Assembly (NCBI GenBank): GCA_030812955.1
Contig: JAUSTR010000005.1
Coordinates: forward strand, 62,001 to 126,000
DNA from: Bacillus alveayuensis
Lineage (GTDB): Bacteria; Bacillota; Bacilli; Bacillales; Aeribacillaceae
DNA length: 64,000 nt
Direction: 5' to 3'
In this document: positions 15,975-25,003 of the stretch, piece by piece
Numbering within the stretch: the first letter of the stretch is position 1
Layout of the letters: each line of letters begins with the position of its first letter
Translations under genes and position numbers: made by a program
The notes under the pieces: model-generated
Told to the model about the DNA's origin: nothing
The model's input: only the letters and a program-made list of their open reading frames with translations
Databases searched by the model: none

Positions 15975-16547
15975 TCATGTGCAAGACTCTGTCCTTTCCG
16001 TACGTTCATAAACTGCTCGTGCACCGCCAATAAGTTTCGGTCTTGTTGTCGCTAGTGTAACATGTGCATGGCCGACTTTATTTTTAGAACATCGAACTGG
16101 GACAGCAACATGCTTTAAATGCATGCCGATAAACGTGTCGCCTATATCGATGCCATGATCTGCACGAATAAATTCAACGACGACCGGATCGTTCATTTGT
16201 TGAAATGCATATGATGCCATGGAACCGCCCGCTTTCGGGACAGGGATGACGGAGACGATTTCATCGTTTCGCTTTAGTGCGGTAGCCCGTTCCACAACGA
16301 GAGCGCGATTTAAATGTTCACAGCATTGGAAAGCGAGCTCTATTCCTGTTTCGGCTTGAAGCTTTTGCAACTCGTCATATATTATTTCAGCAACTTCTTT
16401 TGCTCCAGCTGTACCAATTTTTTCACCGATTACCTCACTTGTGCTGCAGCCAACGACAAATAATTGACCTTTTCTTAAAGATACTTGCTGCTTGAAGTCG
16501 TTTAAGATAATGGAAAGCTCTTCTTTCCAAATTGGCAATTTCGTCAT
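15975..16547 (-). CDS. ywlG: YwlG family conserved protein (UPF0340)
   Basis: 190 residues matching the widely conserved YwlG/UPF0340 family of Firmicutes, which has no settled function. The family core ([44 protein letters not shown]) is all present. Lies 12 bases downstream of rpiB, so they are co-transcribed, and a strong terminator follows. In B. subtilis the order glyA-ywlG-rpiB-ywlE is the same. Confidence 0.9.
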   Translation of the reverse strand: MTKLPIWKEELSIILNDFKQQVSLRKGQLFVVGCSTSEVIGEKIGTAGAKEVAEIIYDELQKLQAETGIELAFQCCEHLNRALVVERATALKRNDEIVSVIPVPKAGGSMASYAFQQMNDPVVVEFIRADHGIDIGDTFIGMHLKHVAVPVRCSKNKVGHAHVTLATTRPKLIGGARAVYERTERTESCT

Positions 16548-16559
16548 TTCACCCCTCCG

Positions 16560-17006
16560 TTACAGATGCTTCTGTTCATATTCAGATATTTTTCCTATCC
16601 GTCTTGCATGGCGACCGCCAGCATATTCTGTCGTTAGCCATGTTTTCGCAATTTCTCTTGCTAAGCCTGGACCGATGACACGTTCACCCATTGCTAATAT
16701 GTTGCTATCATTGTGCTCACGAGTTGCTTTTGCACTAAACACATCATGAACGAGTGCACAGCGGATGCCTTTCACTTTATTGGCAGCGATAGACATGCCG
16801 ATACCTGTACCACAAATTAAAATGCCGCGGTCAAATTCGCCGTTGGCAACACGTTCTGCTGCTGGGAGCGCATAATCCGGGTAGTCAACGGATGTCTCGC
16901 ATTCACAGCCGATATCTTCATACTCAATATTCATCTCTTCTAACAATTGTTTAATTTCTTCACGAATTTTCATCCCGCCATGGTCTGAAGCAATAATAAC
17001 CTTCAT
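16560..17006 (-). CDS. rpiB: Ribose-5-phosphate isomerase B
   Basis: 148 residues, RpiB/LacAB fold. Interconverts ribose 5-phosphate and ribulose 5-phosphate. The N-terminal IIASDHGG motif and the active-site cysteine in GILICGTGIGMSIAANK (near residue 65) are present. ATG is preceded by AGGAGG. The gene is followed by ywlG (12 bases) and preceded by the chemoreceptor gene (17 bases), forming one operon. Confidence 0.95.
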   Translation of the reverse strand: MKVIIASDHGGMKIREEIKQLLEEMNIEYEDIGCECETSVDYPDYALPAAERVANGEFDRGILICGTGIGMSIAANKVKGIRCALVHDVFSAKATREHNDSNILAMGERVIGPGLAREIAKTWLTTEYAGGRHARRIGKISEYEQKHL

Positions 17007-17023
17007 CGTATAACCTCCTATAT

Positions 17024-18313
17024 CTAATATGTAAAGCGTTCAATCGTTTTTTTCAACTGTTCACTGCTTTCGGCAAGTATTTTTGTTAAATCATTAATAT
17101 TTTCGATATTTTTCGTTTGATCTTCAACGGCTCGTGTGACCTCTTGCGCTCCGGCAGATGTTTCTTCAGCGATAGCCGCTACTTCCTCTGATTGAGCACT
17201 TGTTTGTTGGATGCTCTCCATTTGTTGTTTTACAAGATCACTAATTTGTTTGACAGCTTCCGCTACTTTTAATATCGTATGACCCATTTCCTCTAGCTTG
17301 CGTTCACTTTCCTTCCCCTTCTTCACTTCATCTCGTGCCACTGTAACTTGTTCACGAATTTGAACGACAACGCGATTCACTTCATTTTGAATATTTTGAA
17401 TTAATGATGAAATATCTTGAACCGCTTTCGCACTTTCATCTGCCAATTTACGAACTTCTTGGGCTACTACTGCAAATCCTTTTCCATGTTCACCTGCTCT
17501 TGCGGCCTCAATGGAAGCATTTAAAGCTAGCAAATTCGTTTGATCGGCCAGATCTCCGACAAGTGATACGATCTTTTCAACCTGTTTCGCATTATTTTCT
17601 AGTCGCTGTACTAATTGAATAGAATGTTCATTTTTTTCTGCTAAGGTATGAATTCCTGTAATTAACGAATGAAATACTTTTTTGCTTTGATCAAGTGATT
17701 CAACCATTTCATTTGACATTTGCTCTGATTTTTTCGCTTCAGCCTCTACTTTGCTTGCTAAACTGACAACGTCTTCAACCGCTTCAGCCGTTTCTTGGAT
17801 CGAAGCTGCCGATTGATCAGCACCTAATGAAATTTCTTGAATGTTATATGTAATACTTTGAGCTTGTTTTTCCGCTTCCTCTGTCGCTAAATGAATATGT
17901 TGAACTTGTTGATTTGTCTGTTTAAAATTTGTTTCGATTTGGCGAACCATGTCTCGCAAATTGGCTAGCATTTCATTGAAAGCAAGACTTAACGCCCGAA
18001 TTTCATCATCACTTTTAAAGATCGGAACATCGTCTTTAATATTGCCATTCGCCGCTTCCATAGCCGATTTTTCAAGTCGTTCTAATGGCTTCGTAATAAA
18101 CCATGCTGCAAAATAAGCCAAAATTCCTGACCAAATAATTCCAAGTGATAGCGTGATGATCGTAAACGGTGCTTCCGCAATATATTGTTTCACAAAATCA
18201 TATATGATATAAATGAAAAAAGCGCTAGTTGAATAGGTGATTAAAGCAAGGGCCACAACAAATAAGACAAGCTTGCGCTGGAGGCTAAATTTATATCGTT
18301 TTCGGGTGTTCAC
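17024..18313 (-). CDS. Methyl-accepting chemotaxis protein without a periplasmic sensor domain
   Basis: 429 residues. Two membrane helices (about 14-37 and 48-72) are separated by only about ten residues, so there is no extracellular ligand domain; a HAMP domain ([20 protein letters not shown], about 73-125) follows, then a long coiled-coil signalling domain with the CheA/CheW-contacting tip [19 protein letters not shown] near residue 280. GTG start with GGAGGGG upstream. It likely senses something in the membrane or cytoplasm. It sits between ywlE and rpiB, where B. subtilis has no receptor gene. Confidence 0.9.
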   Translation of the reverse strand: MNTRKRYKFSLQRKLVLFVVALALITYSTSAFFIYIIYDFVKQYIAEAPFTIITLSLGIIWSGILAYFAAWFITKPLERLEKSAMEAANGNIKDDVPIFKSDDEIRALSLAFNEMLANLRDMVRQIETNFKQTNQQVQHIHLATEEAEKQAQSITYNIQEISLGADQSAASIQETAEAVEDVVSLASKVEAEAKKSEQMSNEMVESLDQSKKVFHSLITGIHTLAEKNEHSIQLVQRLENNAKQVEKIVSLVGDLADQTNLLALNASIEAARAGEHGKGFAVVAQEVRKLADESAKAVQDISSLIQNIQNEVNRVVVQIREQVTVARDEVKKGKESERKLEEMGHTILKVAEAVKQISDLVKQQMESIQQTSAQSEEVAAIAEETSAGAQEVTRAVEDQTKNIENINDLTKILAESSEQLKKTIERFTY

Positions 18314-18324
18314 AATTTCCCCTC

Positions 18325-18783
18325 CTATTGGATTCCCTTCAATTTTATGATCAATTTTTCAATTTTCTCACTTAATTCTGCAAATGTTTTCCTGTAAATG
18401 TCAACTGACCCGCCAAATGGATCGATAATATCCGTTATATCTTCATTTTGATCTGATACAAATTCAGACAGTGTAAATGTTTTTTCTTTTGCATGAGGGA
18501 AATGATGAATAACAAGTTCTTTATGGTTTTTTGTCATCGTCAATATGTAAGAAGCCCAATTTACTAAATCGTCTGTAAGCTGAGAAGAACGATGGTTCAT
18601 TGCAATCCCCTTTTCTTCCAGTACTGCCTTCGTATGATCTGAGGCATCACTTCCATCCATTGCAAACACACCCGCTGACTTTACATGTATATCCTCATCT
18701 TTATATCGATGTCTGAAAAGGGCTTCCGCCATCGGACTTCGGCACGTATTTCCTGTACAAACAAACAATATATTTTTTTGCAC
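18325..18783 (-). CDS. ywlE: Protein-arginine-phosphatase YwlE
   Basis: 152 residues of the low-molecular-weight phosphatase fold. The catalytic loop is VCTGNTCRS (C-x5-R, Cys at residue 9). Threonine after GN, where tyrosine phosphatases usually have isoleucine, is the hallmark of arginine-phosphate specificity, opposing the McsB arginine kinase. The acid motif is DPFGGS near residue 120. GTG start with AAAGGAGG. First gene of the ywlE-mcp-rpiB-ywlG operon. Confidence 0.92.
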   Translation of the reverse strand: MQKNILFVCTGNTCRSPMAEALFRHRYKDEDIHVKSAGVFAMDGSDASDHTKAVLEEKGIAMNHRSSQLTDDLVNWASYILTMTKNHKELVIHHFPHAKEKTFTLSEFVSDQNEDITDIIDPFGGSVDIYRKTFAELSEKIEKLIIKLKGIQ

Positions 18784-18863
18784 ATTTCAGCCTCCTTTAT
18801 GCTCCAATTACGATCAGCCATTCCATCTGCTACTTCAAAGATTTCGTAAAGAAAAAAATAACC

Positions 18864-19118
18864 AGGCGTGTTGATTAACCAATAATAACCAGTTGGGATG
18901 GCTCTATTTCTAGCTTTTCTGCCGAAGTCGGCAAGCGAATCGCTTACCGACTGGGCATGCTATACGCATGCCCTTCTCGAACAATGAACGCTTTTCGGGC
19001 AAATGAATTTGCCCGCTGGCGTTCTTGTTCGAGGGATGTGGCAGAAAAGCTTGTGTTCAGCCATACGATTCTGTATGTTTAAGTAAAATAATGGATAATC
19101 AACACTTGTGAAAAATAA
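18864..19118 (+). repeat. Family B hairpin element (MITE-like), copy 1
   Basis: About 255 bp. Terminal inverted repeats GTGTTGATTAACC (from 18868) and GGATAATCAACAC (to 19105). Inside, GGCT...AGCTTTTCTGCC and GGCAGAAAAGCT...AGCC form a second pair of arms around three hairpins: GTCGGCAAGCG/CGCTTACCGAC, GGGCATGC-tatac-GCATGCCC, and a nested stem CGAACAA...TTGTTCG around GGGCAAAT-ga-ATTTGCCC. The second copy (43609-43866) is in inverse orientation and nearly identical, with homology extending a few bases past the terminal repeats. No open reading frame. Lies between ywlE and mntP. Confidence 0.9.
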
Positions 19119-19205
19119 CAAATCTACTTATATTATTATAATCCAATGAAAACGTTTGTGAAATTGTTCTCTTATGATTTCATAAATTTTTTCCATTTTC
19201 CAAAA

Positions 19206-19288
19206 AGTCTCTTTTCTATAAGATTGTTGCTTTACAACCTTAGCTTTTCAACTGTCCAGGCAAGCGACACAGTTTACGTAAACAGCCG
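19206..19288 (+). repeat. Family A hairpin repeat, internally deleted
   Basis: Left arm (TCTCTTTTCTATAAGATTG, then CTTTTCAACTGTCC), half of the first hairpin (GGCAAGCGACAC), then a jump to the right terminus GTTTACGTAAACAGCC. All other modules are deleted. Confidence 0.8.
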
Positions 19289-19318
19289 CAAAAAAAAAGC
19301 GTGAATACAGACGCTTTA
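19289..19318 (-). terminator. Terminator of mntP
   Basis: On the minus strand AAAGCGT-ctgtattc-ACGCTTT followed by a run of T. Seven bases past the mntP stop; it abuts the eroded family A copy. Confidence 0.88.
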
Positions 19319-19324
19319 GCGTAA

Positions 19325-19870
19325 TTATAAGAACAATAATTTTACTCCAAACGCCAATAAAATACAGCCGCCAATTCCTTCACTATAAGTGCCCAGCCAG
19401 TTTTTCACCCGTTTTCCGATAAATAATCCGCACCATGTTAACACCATGCTGACAAAGCCGAACATGAAAATGGTTGAAACGATATCCGTACCATATATTC
19501 CAAGGCTTAACCCAACGGAAAAGCTGTCAAGGCTTACACTTAATGAAAAAAGAATTAAACCAAGACCACTTGGCGTGATCAAAGGAGTTTCATTCTTTCG
19601 AAACGAAGCATAAATCATTTGAATTCCTAAAATAAGCAATAAGCTTCCTCCTGTATAGGTTGCTACTTGTCCTAGCTTTTGTGTCATCAGCCTTCCAAGT
19701 ATAATCCCCAAAAGAGGCATCATCATATGAAATAAGCCAATGGTTACTCCGATATGAAAGATTTGGCGAAGTTTTATTCGAATAAGCCCCATGCCTAATC
19801 CGACTGAAAAAGCATCCATTCCAAGAGCTATTGCCATGATCCATAACGTTGAAAATGTTCCCAATATCAA
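19325..19870 (-). CDS. mntP: Manganese efflux pump MntP
   Basis: 181 residues with six predicted membrane helices in two pseudo-repeats; each half carries the aspartate motif of the family ([14 protein letters not shown] and [14 protein letters not shown]). Exports Mn(II) when the metal is in excess. The start is probably a TTG: either 19870, with AAGGAGG only 4 bases away, or 19864, with about 10 bases. The ribosome binding site is sequestered in a strong hairpin (19876-19918), see the leader entry. B. subtilis has mntP (ywlD) at the same place, between ywlE and ywlC. Confidence 0.93.
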   Translation of the reverse strand: MILGTFSTLWIMAIALGMDAFSVGLGMGLIRIKLRQIFHIGVTIGLFHMMMPLLGIILGRLMTQKLGQVATYTGGSLLLILGIQMIYASFRKNETPLITPSGLGLILFSLSVSLDSFSVGLSLGIYGTDIVSTIFMFGFVSMVLTWCGLFIGKRVKNWLGTYSEGIGGCILLAFGVKLLFL

Positions 19871-20025
19871 AAAACCTCCTTGGACACGCCTAATTCAACG
19901 TATGCGTATCCAAAGGAGATTATGACTTCTCTTTCGACAGTCGAAAAAATAGGGAGTCTTTTTTTCGTCAGCCATAAGTTCAATCTCCCAGTTGTATATA
20001 TATTTTTGCTTCCCCATACAAGCAA
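19871..20025 (-). promoter_or_regulatory. mntP promoter and structured leader
   Basis: A promoter on the minus strand, TTGCTT (20020-20025), 17 bases, TATATA (19997-20002), would start RNA near 19990. The leader of about 120 bases folds into GGGAG...CTCCC (19985-19989 with 19952-19956) and, next to the start codon, a 14-bp stem pairing CTCCTTTGGATACGC with GCGTGTCCAAGGAG (19904-19918 with 19876-19889). The 3' arm contains the ribosome binding site and is followed by six T, so it could act as a translation lid or a terminator. I could not align it to the yybP-ykoY manganese riboswitch consensus. Confidence 0.6.
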
Positions 20026-20103
20026 ATGCGATGCAATGTGGCCAGTAATCGGCTGAGTGTAGAACAAAATTTCAACTTATTTGGCCAATAAAAATGAAAA
20101 GAA

Positions 20104-21159
20104 CTATTCGAATCTTGATTGTGCCACGATTTTATGTCCAGCAGCTTTTAATAAACGATTCATAATCGCTTGTCCAACCCCTTCTCGCGGGAAGGATTCA
20201 CTAAATAAGACATCTAGTGGTTCCTCATTAAATTTGCGCAAGGCATCATACAAATGAGCGGCAACGGTTTTGAGATCACTTCTTTTTCCACATATAATGA
20301 TTCGATCTGCCTCATACTTATCCTTGTTTTCTTCTGTTGTTAATACGCCAACACGTTTTCCATTTCTTTTTTCTCTATTAATAAACGACTGTAAAAATTC
20401 TGGGCTGCCGTCTACAATCGTTAATGGCGCATCTGGTGCATAATGAGTATATTTCATACCTGGTGATTTTGGCTTTTGTGATTCATCTAATATATTTTGA
20501 TCATAACAGACTTGTCCAATGATAGCCTCTATCTCCTCTTTTGATACACCGCCAGGTCGCAAAATCACCGGAATTTCCTCTGTACAGTCAACTACTGTTG
20601 ACTCTACTCCTACACCAGTGGGTCCACCGTCGACAATTCCTGCAATACGTCCTTTTAAATCCTGCTCAACATGCTTCGCTAACGTTGGACTCGGTTTTCC
20701 TGAAAGATTTGCACTTGGGGCAGCAATCGGCAGTTGGGAAGCTTTCAACAAAGCAAGAGCGACAGGATGTGCCGGCATGCGTACAGCCACGGTTTCTAAA
20801 CCTGCTGTTACGTATGTGGATAACCCATTTTTTTTCGGCAGTACGAGCGTGAGCGGCCCCGGCCAAAAATGCTCTATTAATTTTTGCGCATAATCAGGTA
20901 TTTCTTGGACAAATTCCTGTAATTGTTTTGAATCAGCAATGTGGACAATAAGCGGATTATCGCTTGGTCTTCCTTTTGCCTCATATATTTTCAACACCGC
21001 ATCATCCGACCTTGCATTCGCCCCTAATCCATAGACTGTTTCTGTCGGAAAAGCGACAACCTCTCCTTTCTTCAGATATGATGCTGCCTCTATGATTTGC
21101 GGCGAAGTGGCGGCAACATTTTTATCCACACGATCCACAACCCATATTTTTGTATCCAT
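20104..21159 (-). CDS. ywlC: Threonylcarbamoyl-AMP synthase (TsaC/Sua5 type)
   Basis: 351 residues from the ATG at 21159 (AAAGGAG upstream); an in-frame extension to 21261 has no homologue-like sequence and overlaps the DnaA-box cluster. The N-terminal YrdC-like domain (about 20-215; AFPTETVYGLGANA, RPSDNPLIVHI) makes threonylcarbamoyl-AMP from threonine, bicarbonate and ATP for the t6A37 modification of tRNA. The C-terminal Sua5 domain (about 245-350) is present, so this is the long form, as in B. subtilis. Confidence 0.95.
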   Translation of the reverse strand: MDTKIWVVDRVDKNVAATSPQIIEAASYLKKGEVVAFPTETVYGLGANARSDDAVLKIYEAKGRPSDNPLIVHIADSKQLQEFVQEIPDYAQKLIEHFWPGPLTLVLPKKNGLSTYVTAGLETVAVRMPAHPVALALLKASQLPIAAPSANLSGKPSPTLAKHVEQDLKGRIAGIVDGGPTGVGVESTVVDCTEEIPVILRPGGVSKEEIEAIIGQVCYDQNILDESQKPKSPGMKYTHYAPDAPLTIVDGSPEFLQSFINREKRNGKRVGVLTTEENKDKYEADRIIICGKRSDLKTVAAHLYDALRKFNEEPLDVLFSESFPREGVGQAIMNRLLKAAGHKIVAQSRFE

Positions 21160-21321
21160 TACGATGTCTACTCCTTTATTCACATCTATTCCAATCATAG
21201 TATAGTTTATCCTTTGTGAAGGATAAGGTAAAATTGCCAAATAAACAAGCTTTATCCACAATTTGTGGATAAAGCTGCTGTTAATAGTGGATAACTTTGT
21301 GGGTAAGTACTGTTACCCACA
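21122..21321. promoter_or_regulatory. DnaA-box cluster between ywlC and ywlB
   Basis: Perfect TTATNCACA boxes occur at 21122-21130 (inside ywlC), 21176-21184, 21252-21260 and, on minus, 21264-21272. One-mismatch boxes follow at 21286-21294 (minus), 21298-21306 (minus) and 21313-21321. Seven sites in 200 bp is far beyond chance. The ywlC-ywlB gap is known to me as one of the DnaA-bound regions away from oriC in B. subtilis, so the cluster appears conserved. It may titrate DnaA or regulate ywlC. Confidence 0.88.
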
Positions 21322-21330
21322 ATTCCTATC

Positions 21331-21768
21331 TTATTTTACCATAAATGTTGCATGGTCACTTTGAAGTGTTTGCTTTACATGTTGACAATTGCTTAAATGC
21401 TCCGGCAATTGATCGACATTTATTTGTCGAAAGCCTAATATTTCTAAAAATTCAATAGATGTTTGCTTGTTTGTCATTAAATAGACGCTCCGAACCTTTT
21501 TTCGTTCCTTTAATGCATCAATACTTTTTAAGAGAGCGGCAAGATGGGCTTGATTTAGTTGATCAGAAATAACAAGGGACCGAAGCAGCCCATCTTGGCC
21601 AATTAATTCCATTCCAAGACAGCCCACAATGTTTTGTTCATCACTTTCCAAAAGAACAAATTGATCAATGATCTGTTCGAAGCCCTCTGTTGATATCCCA
21701 GCCTTCCCTACAAATTGCTTCATCACTTCTAAATCTTTACGTTCGGCCATTCTTAACGAATAAAACAT
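21331..21768 (-). CDS. ywlB: GNAT-family acetyltransferase YwlB
   Basis: 145 residues from the ATG at 21768, which follows GAGGGGAAG; the longer in-frame start at 21792 lacks a ribosome binding site. GNAT fold, with LLRSLVISDQLNQAHLAALL as the likely acetyl-CoA-binding beta4-alpha3 segment. The substrate is unknown. Lies between the DnaA-box cluster and spoIIR, as in B. subtilis. Confidence 0.85.
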   Translation of the reverse strand: MFYSLRMAERKDLEVMKQFVGKAGISTEGFEQIIDQFVLLESDEQNIVGCLGMELIGQDGLLRSLVISDQLNQAHLAALLKSIDALKERKKVRSVYLMTNKQTSIEFLEILGFRQINVDQLPEHLSNCQHVKQTLQSDHATFMVK

Positions 21769-21843
21769 GACTTCCCCTCGCTTTACGTACAACCTTCATC
21801 TCGTAATAAATCTATGAGAGGGCAAATGTTTTATTCCCTATTT

Positions 21844-22512
21844 TTAGCTTTTCGAAAATAAATTCGTAAACCACTCAACTAAAAAAAATTTGACTTCTAC
21901 TTGACTAGAATTCTCTTCTTCTCTTGTCACAAGCTTTTCTACAACTTTCAACTCTTTTTCAGTATTTAATTCCTGATCATCACGATTGGCCTCTTCGGCA
22001 CGAACGGCTTCACTATTGGAAAAATCGAGAAAGCATAATGGCGGAAATAACACACACCACCAATTGGCTCCTTTCCCTTCGCCTAATGTCACTAAAATTG
22101 CTTCATAATTCCCTGCTGGATATAAATAGTTTCCGTAAAGCTTTGTCGGAAATTGAACTTTGTTAAAATCAACGGTAAAAGATTGCTGACGATTTTCTTC
22201 CTCTAATACTGTTTGGACGATTGTTTCAATTTCCGGTAACCGCTTGCGAATGATTTGTCTAGCTTTATCGATGGATGTTACGTCCTGCACCCATGTACTT
22301 ACTTCACCATTGATTGCATCACGGATTTTCCGTTTTAATTGCTGGTCTTTTTCTGAATCACTATTAGCTAAAATGCGAAGTCGAATCGCCTCATTTGGAA
22401 TGACTACCACTCCTGTATTTCCTCTCGCTTCTGTCGGTGAATCAAAAGCTGTTAATAGTCCGCCGATTAATAATAATAAAATATAAATAAGAACTAAAGC
22501 TTGTTTCTTCAT
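21844..22512 (-). CDS. spoIIR: Stage II sporulation protein R
   Basis: 222 residues. SpoIIR is made in the forespore, is secreted into the intermembrane space through an N-terminal signal (about residues 5-22, LVLIYILLLLIGGLLTAF), and triggers SpoIIGA to process pro-sigma-E in the mother cell. The conserved core (PNEAIRLRILANSDSEKDQQ and GANWWCVLFPPLCFLD) is intact. ATG 22512 follows GGGAGAGGGG. A candidate forespore promoter lies 24 bases upstream (22536-22565). Confidence 0.95.
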   Translation of the reverse strand: MKKQALVLIYILLLLIGGLLTAFDSPTEARGNTGVVVIPNEAIRLRILANSDSEKDQQLKRKIRDAINGEVSTWVQDVTSIDKARQIIRKRLPEIETIVQTVLEEENRQQSFTVDFNKVQFPTKLYGNYLYPAGNYEAILVTLGEGKGANWWCVLFPPLCFLDFSNSEAVRAEEANRDDQELNTEKELKVVEKLVTREEENSSQVEVKFFLVEWFTNLFSKS

Positions 22513-22535
22513 TCATCCCCTCTCCCTTCATTCGT

Positions 22536-22565
22536 CATTATGGTCAGAGTGAGGATTTCTTAAAC
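22536..22565 (-). promoter_or_regulatory. Candidate sigma-F promoter of spoIIR
   Basis: On the minus strand GTTTA (22561-22565), 15 bases, GACCATAATG (22536-22545). The -35 fits GYWTA exactly; the -10 differs from GGNRANANTR at two positions. spoIIR is a sigma-F gene in B. subtilis. Confidence 0.45.
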
Positions 22566-22654
22566 CTTCTATTTTTAAAAATCTAGAAAAATAGATTCGA
22601 TAAATCATAGAATAAAATAATCTTTCAATACATGAAGCATGATTGAACACGCCC

Positions 22655-22696
22655 GAAAAATAAGGCTGTTCTGCCTTTCTCAAGCAAAACAGCCTT
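22655..22696 (-). terminator. Terminator of prfA-prmC
   Basis: Perfect 9-bp stem AAGGCTGTT/AACAGCCTT (22688-22696 with 22662-22670) followed on the minus strand by ATTTTTC, 7 bases past the prmC stop. Confidence 0.88.
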
Positions 22697-22702
22697 TTGG
22701 GA

Positions 22703-23557
22703 TTAAAGCGCAGCAAACACGATTCGCTCATTTCCATTTATATCATTTACGATTTCGACTTTCGCTTCCGGAAACGCTTGCTCAATCATATTGGCAACAT
22801 CTGCTCCTTGGCCGTGCCCAATTTCAAAACCAATAAATGCTTTTGATTTGATCACATAGGGAATTTCTTTCACAAGGCGGCGGTAAAAATGAAGCCCATC
22901 CGGACCTCCAGCAAGTGCTCGCTTCGGTTCAAAATCCTTTACGACGGCAGAAAGCGAAAGAATTTCCTCATCTGGAATATAAGGCGGGTTGGACACAACT
23001 ATATCAACTTTTTCTCCTGCTTTGATGAATGGCTGAAGCAAATCACCTTGTATAAAGCGGACGGAAGCATTTAAGCGTTTACTGTTTTCTTTTGCCACTT
23101 TTAGCGACTCATAAGCAATATCAATTCCAGTTACGTTCATCCGTTCGTTTTCAAGAGCAAGAGTAATCGCGATGACACCGCTGCCGGTCCCAACATCTAC
23201 AACGTTGATTTCCTTTTCATTCGCAAATATCTCATTTGTACGCTCGAGAATTCCGTAAACTAATTCTTCTGTTTCTGGCCTTGGAATTAACACTTCTTTA
23301 TTCACTATAAAGGAGCGGCCGTAAAACTGTTCATAGCCGATTAAATATTGAACAGGAACCCCACTGGCGTGTTTATACACATCATGTTGAAAGGACTGCC
23401 AAACCTCTTCTCGGATCGATGTTCGCATATTTGCGAGCAGCTGGGCACGTGTCATCTGTAAATGATGACAAATTAAAAGCTCTGCAGCGTTTTCTTCCCT
23501 TCCCGCATTTTGTAAAAAAGAAGAAGCCCATTTAAGGGCTTCAAATACTTGCGGCAC
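22703..23557 (-). CDS. prmC: Release factor glutamine N5-methyltransferase PrmC
   Basis: 284 residues. Methylates the glutamine of the GGQ motif of peptide release factors. The SAM-binding motif is VVDVGTGSGVIAITLAL (about residues 117-133), and the substrate-clamping NPPY is in VVSNPPYIPDEEI (about 185). The N-terminal five-helix release-factor-binding domain is present. Starts 2 bases after prfA stops, so enzyme and substrate are made from one message. Confidence 0.96.
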   Translation of the reverse strand: MPQVFEALKWASSFLQNAGREENAAELLICHHLQMTRAQLLANMRTSIREEVWQSFQHDVYKHASGVPVQYLIGYEQFYGRSFIVNKEVLIPRPETEELVYGILERTNEIFANEKEINVVDVGTGSGVIAITLALENERMNVTGIDIAYESLKVAKENSKRLNASVRFIQGDLLQPFIKAGEKVDIVVSNPPYIPDEEILSLSAVVKDFEPKRALAGGPDGLHFYRRLVKEIPYVIKSKAFIGFEIGHGQGADVANMIEQAFPEAKVEIVNDINGNERIVFAAL

Positions 23558-23559
23558 AG

Positions 23560-24630
23560 CTATTCCCCCGCTTGCTCTAGCTTTTTTGCTTGATCTTCCA
23601 TAATTAGGGCATCAATGATTTCATCTAATTTCCCTTCTAAAATTTGATCAAGCTTTTGGATGGTTAAGCCAATACGGTGGTCAGTTACGCGGTTTTGCGG
23701 GAAGTTATAAGTACGAATCCGTTCAGAGCGGTCTCCTGTACCAACAGCCATCTTTCTCGTTTGATCATACTCGGCCTGTGCCTCCTGCTGATATTTATCA
23801 TAAATACGAGCACGTAAAACTTTCATCGCCTTTTCTTTATTTTTGATTTGCGATTTTTCATCCTGGCAGGAAACGACGATTCCTGTTGGGATGTGTGTTA
23901 AACGAACAGCAGACATCGTTGTATTAACACTTTGTCCTCCCGGTCCGCTTGAAGCAAAGGTATCTACACGAATATCTTTTTCATGAATCTCCACTTCAAC
24001 CTCTTCAGCTTCTGGCAGACAGGCAACCGTTGCAGTTGAAGTATGGATCCGACCGCCGGATTCCGTTTCCGGAACGCGCTGAACACGGTGAGCACCGCTC
24101 TCATATTTCAACCGTGAATACGCACCTTTACCAGTTATCATGAAAATGATTTCTTTATATCCACCCGTACCTGTGCTGTTCGCCTCCATCACTTCTGTTT
24201 TCCAGCCCTTATCTTCAGCATAACGGCTATACATGCGATATAAATCTGCAGCAAATAATGCAGCCTCTTCCCCGCCTGCAGCACCACGGATTTCCATGAT
24301 GACGTTTTTATCATCATTTGGATCTTTCGGGAGCAGTAATACTTTTAAACGCTCTACTAATTCTTCTTCTCGTTTTTGTAAATCAGCGAGCTCCTCTTTG
24401 ACCATTTCCCGCATTTCTGCATCAAGTTTTTCTTCTAGCATCGCTTTCGCATCATCAATCTGCTCTTTCACAGATTTATACTCTCTGTATACTTCAACCG
24501 TTTCTTGTAATTCAGATTGTTCCTTTGAATATTCACGAAGCTTTTTCGGATCATTTACCACATCTGGATCCATTAAAAGCTGATTTAATTTTTCGTAGCG
24601 TTCTTCGACTGCTTGTAAACGATCTAACAC
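23560..24630 (-). CDS. prfA: Peptide chain release factor 1
   Basis: 356 residues. Recognises UAA and UAG. The PxT-type codon-reading segment is in [14 protein letters not shown], and the catalytic GGQ is in [14 protein letters not shown] (about residue 233). GTG start with GAGGTG seven bases upstream. First gene of the prfA-prmC pair; the upstream gap carries a family A repeat. Confidence 0.97.
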   Translation of the reverse strand: MLDRLQAVEERYEKLNQLLMDPDVVNDPKKLREYSKEQSELQETVEVYREYKSVKEQIDDAKAMLEEKLDAEMREMVKEELADLQKREEELVERLKVLLLPKDPNDDKNVIMEIRGAAGGEEAALFAADLYRMYSRYAEDKGWKTEVMEANSTGTGGYKEIIFMITGKGAYSRLKYESGAHRVQRVPETESGGRIHTSTATVACLPEAEEVEVEIHEKDIRVDTFASSGPGGQSVNTTMSAVRLTHIPTGIVVSCQDEKSQIKNKEKAMKVLRARIYDKYQQEAQAEYDQTRKMAVGTGDRSERIRTYNFPQNRVTDHRIGLTIQKLDQILEGKLDEIIDALIMEDQAKKLEQAGE

Positions 24631-25003
24631 GAGCCTTCACCTCAAATTTAATCCATAACATGATAATTATAGTATAGGGGAGGAAAACCGTCAAAAGCAA
24701 ATGAAGTTCGTTTATTGTGAAAGGCTCTTTTCGCAAAGATTGTTGCTTTACTATAGCTTTTCGACTGTCTGAAGCAAGTGACACGCTTGCTATGTCAAGC
24801 TTGTGAAAAGAGAAAAAATTTTTTCAAACAAGCCCATCCCCTCCTATATTGTCAAATGAGATGGTGATGTCGATTATCCATGAATCTTTTCCGAACATTA
24901 CTTTCTTTGGCGAATGGCCACTTGTTTTGTCAAACAGGAAGGGACAAATTGATTGGTCACGAATATGATTACTTAAATGTTAAGATCAAAGGAGGATATG
25001 TAG
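24631..25003. other. Divergent gap between prfA and racA
   Basis: Holds an eroded family A repeat (24723-24796) and must hold the divergent promoters. In B. subtilis racA depends on sigma-H and Spo0A; here I see only a TGTCAAA (24850-24856), close to a 0A box, and no well-spaced sigma-H pair. The racA ribosome binding site AAAGGAGG (24990-24997) is strong. Confidence 0.4.
24723..24796 (+). repeat. Family A hairpin repeat, truncated
   Basis: Left arm GGCTCTTTTCGCAAAG...CTTTTCGACTGTC plus the first hairpin GCAAGTG-aca-CGCTTGC; the second and third modules and the right arm are missing. Confidence 0.82.

Noticed and set aside
24850-25000. Sigma-H and Spo0A control sites for racA
   Set aside because: AGGAAG and GAAT occur but are 18 bases apart, longer than sigma-H promoters allow, and only one imperfect 0A box is present.
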